Shown: in pieces, positions 63,175 through 64,000 of the stretch | How positions within the stretch are numbered: position 1 is the stretch's first letter | Layout of the letters: each line of letters starts with the position of its first letter | Assembly (NCBI RefSeq): GCF_002019635.1 | Contig: NZ_KV917371.1 | Coordinates: 2,028,001 to 2,092,000, forward strand | Length of the DNA stretch: 64,000 nt | Direction: 5' to 3' | Origin: Metabacillus halosaccharovorans | GTDB taxonomy: Bacteria; Bacillota; Bacilli; Bacillales; Bacillaceae | Made by a program: the position numbers and the translations under genes | Notes under the pieces: model-generated | What the model was told of the DNA's origin: nothing | Databases searched by the model: none | The model's input: the letters and a program-made list of their open reading frames with translations, nothing else

Positions 63175-64000
63175 ATGAAACGAGTGATATCGTGTTTAAC
63201 GCTTATAACAATGCTGCTTTCTGTAACACCAATGGCTTTAGCTAAAGAATCAACAACTGTCGAGCTTGCAGATAAAGCGAAGTCTGCTGTTTTAATTGAA
63301 CGGGATACCGGAACCATTTTGTATGATAAAAACAGTGATGAAAAACTTCCTCCAGCAAGTATGACAAAAATAATGACAATGCTTCTTATTATGGAAGCGC
63401 TAGATAAAGGACAAATTAAATGGGATGAAAAGGTCCGTACAAGTGAATATGCTGCTTCAATGGGAGGATCACAAATCTTTCTTGAGCCTGGAGAAGAAAT
63501 GACTGTGGAGCAAATGCTAAAAGGAATTGCAATTGGATCAGGTAATGATGCTTCCGTTGCAATGGCTGAAAAAATCGCAGGATCTGCTGATGAATTCGTC
63601 AATATGATGAATAAAAAAGTAGAAGAACTTGAATTGAAAAATACACATTTCAAAAACCCAACAGGTTTACCGGAACCAGATCATTATAGTTCAGCTCATG
63701 ATATGGCTTTAATGGCGAAAGAATTATTAAAATATGAAGAAATTACGAACTTTACTGGTAAATATGAAGACTATTTACGTGAAGGAACAGATAAAAAATT
63801 CTGGCTTGTGAACACAAATCGGCTTGTAAAGTTTTATCCTGGAGTAGATGGAGTGAAAACAGGCTTTACAAATGAAGCGAAATATTGTTTAACAGCAACT
63901 GCAAAAAAAGACAATATGCGTGTTATCGCAGTAGTATTTGGAGCAGATACTCCTAAAGATCGTAATGCACAAGTTACAAAAATGCTTGACTATGCGTTTA
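63175..64000 (+). CDS. dacF: D-alanyl-D-alanine carboxypeptidase DacF (3' end outside window)
   Basis: Penicillin-binding protein 5-type carboxypeptidase that trims peptidoglycan stem peptides in the forespore. Signal peptide to about residue 23 (PMALA, cleaved before KES). Catalytic motifs: Ser62-x-x-Lys65 in PASMTKIM, SGNDAS (about residues 122-127) and KTGFTNEA near 227. No stop codon occurs before base 64000, so only the first 275 residues are seen and the membrane-anchoring C-terminus is missing. GGAGGG precedes the ATG. The sigma-F-like promoter and the place after pdp match dacF, which lies before spoIIA in B. subtilis. Confidence 0.93.
   Translation, partial: MKRVISCLTLITMLLSVTPMALAKESTTVELADKAKSAVLIERDTGTILYDKNSDEKLPPASMTKIMTMLLIMEALDKGQIKWDEKVRTSEYAASMGGSQIFLEPGEEMTVEQMLKGIAIGSGNDASVAMAEKIAGSADEFVNMMNKKVEELELKNTHFKNPTGLPEPDHYSSAHDMALMAKELLKYEEITNFTGKYEDYLREGTDKKFWLVNTNRLVKFYPGVDGVKTGFTNEAKYCLTATAKKDNMRVIAVVFGADTPKDRNAQVTKMLDYAF

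Overview
The window is a low-GC Firmicute chromosome segment, almost certainly from a spore-forming Bacillaceae close to Bacillus/Metabacillus. It carries sporulation and germination genes (spoIIM, mciZ, a gerA-type operon, dacF), strong AGGAGG-type ribosome binding sites with many GTG/TTG starts, a proline T-box, and gene order that largely follows the yqi-yqj-yqk region of Bacillus subtilis. All product calls come from reading the translated sequence and family knowledge; no database search was run.

Layout. 1-5.5 kb: end of the branched-chain keto-acid operon (buk, lpdV, bkdAA, bkdAB, bkdB). 5.7-10.8 kb: mutA-mutB-meaB, the B12-dependent methylmalonyl-CoA mutase and its GTPase chaperone. 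10.8-15.5 kb: bacilliredoxin brxB, an arginine-type ABC transporter, yqjA and an L,D-transpeptidase. 15.5-19.1 kb: an intergenic repeat, a 30-residue Prli42-like membrane peptide, then mce-pccB-yqjE. 19.3-20.3 kb: a CAP-domain lipoprotein. 20.3-30.4 kb: urea ABC transporter urtABCDE followed by urease ureABCEFGD. 30.5-39.8 kb: a CheW-like protein, dinB, gndA, zwf, rnz, namA, a new small ORF, a CWC protein and proI with its T-box. 40.2-45.6 kb: remnant of yqjP, yqjQ, an acetyltransferase, a methyltransferase, yqzH, and an SOS locus (uvrX, GDSL esterase, YolD). 45.8-49.5 kb: germinant-receptor operon. 49.6-57.5 kb: yqkB, yqkC, yqkD, yqkE, yqkF, mciZ, nudF, endoQ, spoIIM, fur, yqzK, xerD. 57.5-59.3 kb: a group IIC intron sitting on the xerD terminator. 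59.4-64 kb: drm-pupG-pdp and the start of dacF.

How it works together. BKD turns branched-chain keto acids into acyl-CoAs. PccB, Mce and MutAB/MeaB can carry the propionyl-CoA branch to succinyl-CoA, and both mut/mce units have catabolite-repression (cre) matches upstream. UrtABCDE imports urea and the nickel urease cleaves it; two exact GlnR/TnrA sites lie upstream. Gnd and Zwf supply NADPH, and drm-pupG-pdp salvages nucleosides.

No CRISPR array, prophage, toxin-antitoxin or recognisable defence island was seen. The most interesting items are small or regulatory: an extended MciZ with a sigma-E promoter, two unlabelled 39-residue genes with their own terminators, operator-like palindromes at drm and zwf/rnz, the dual nitrogen control of urt, and the intron on a terminator.
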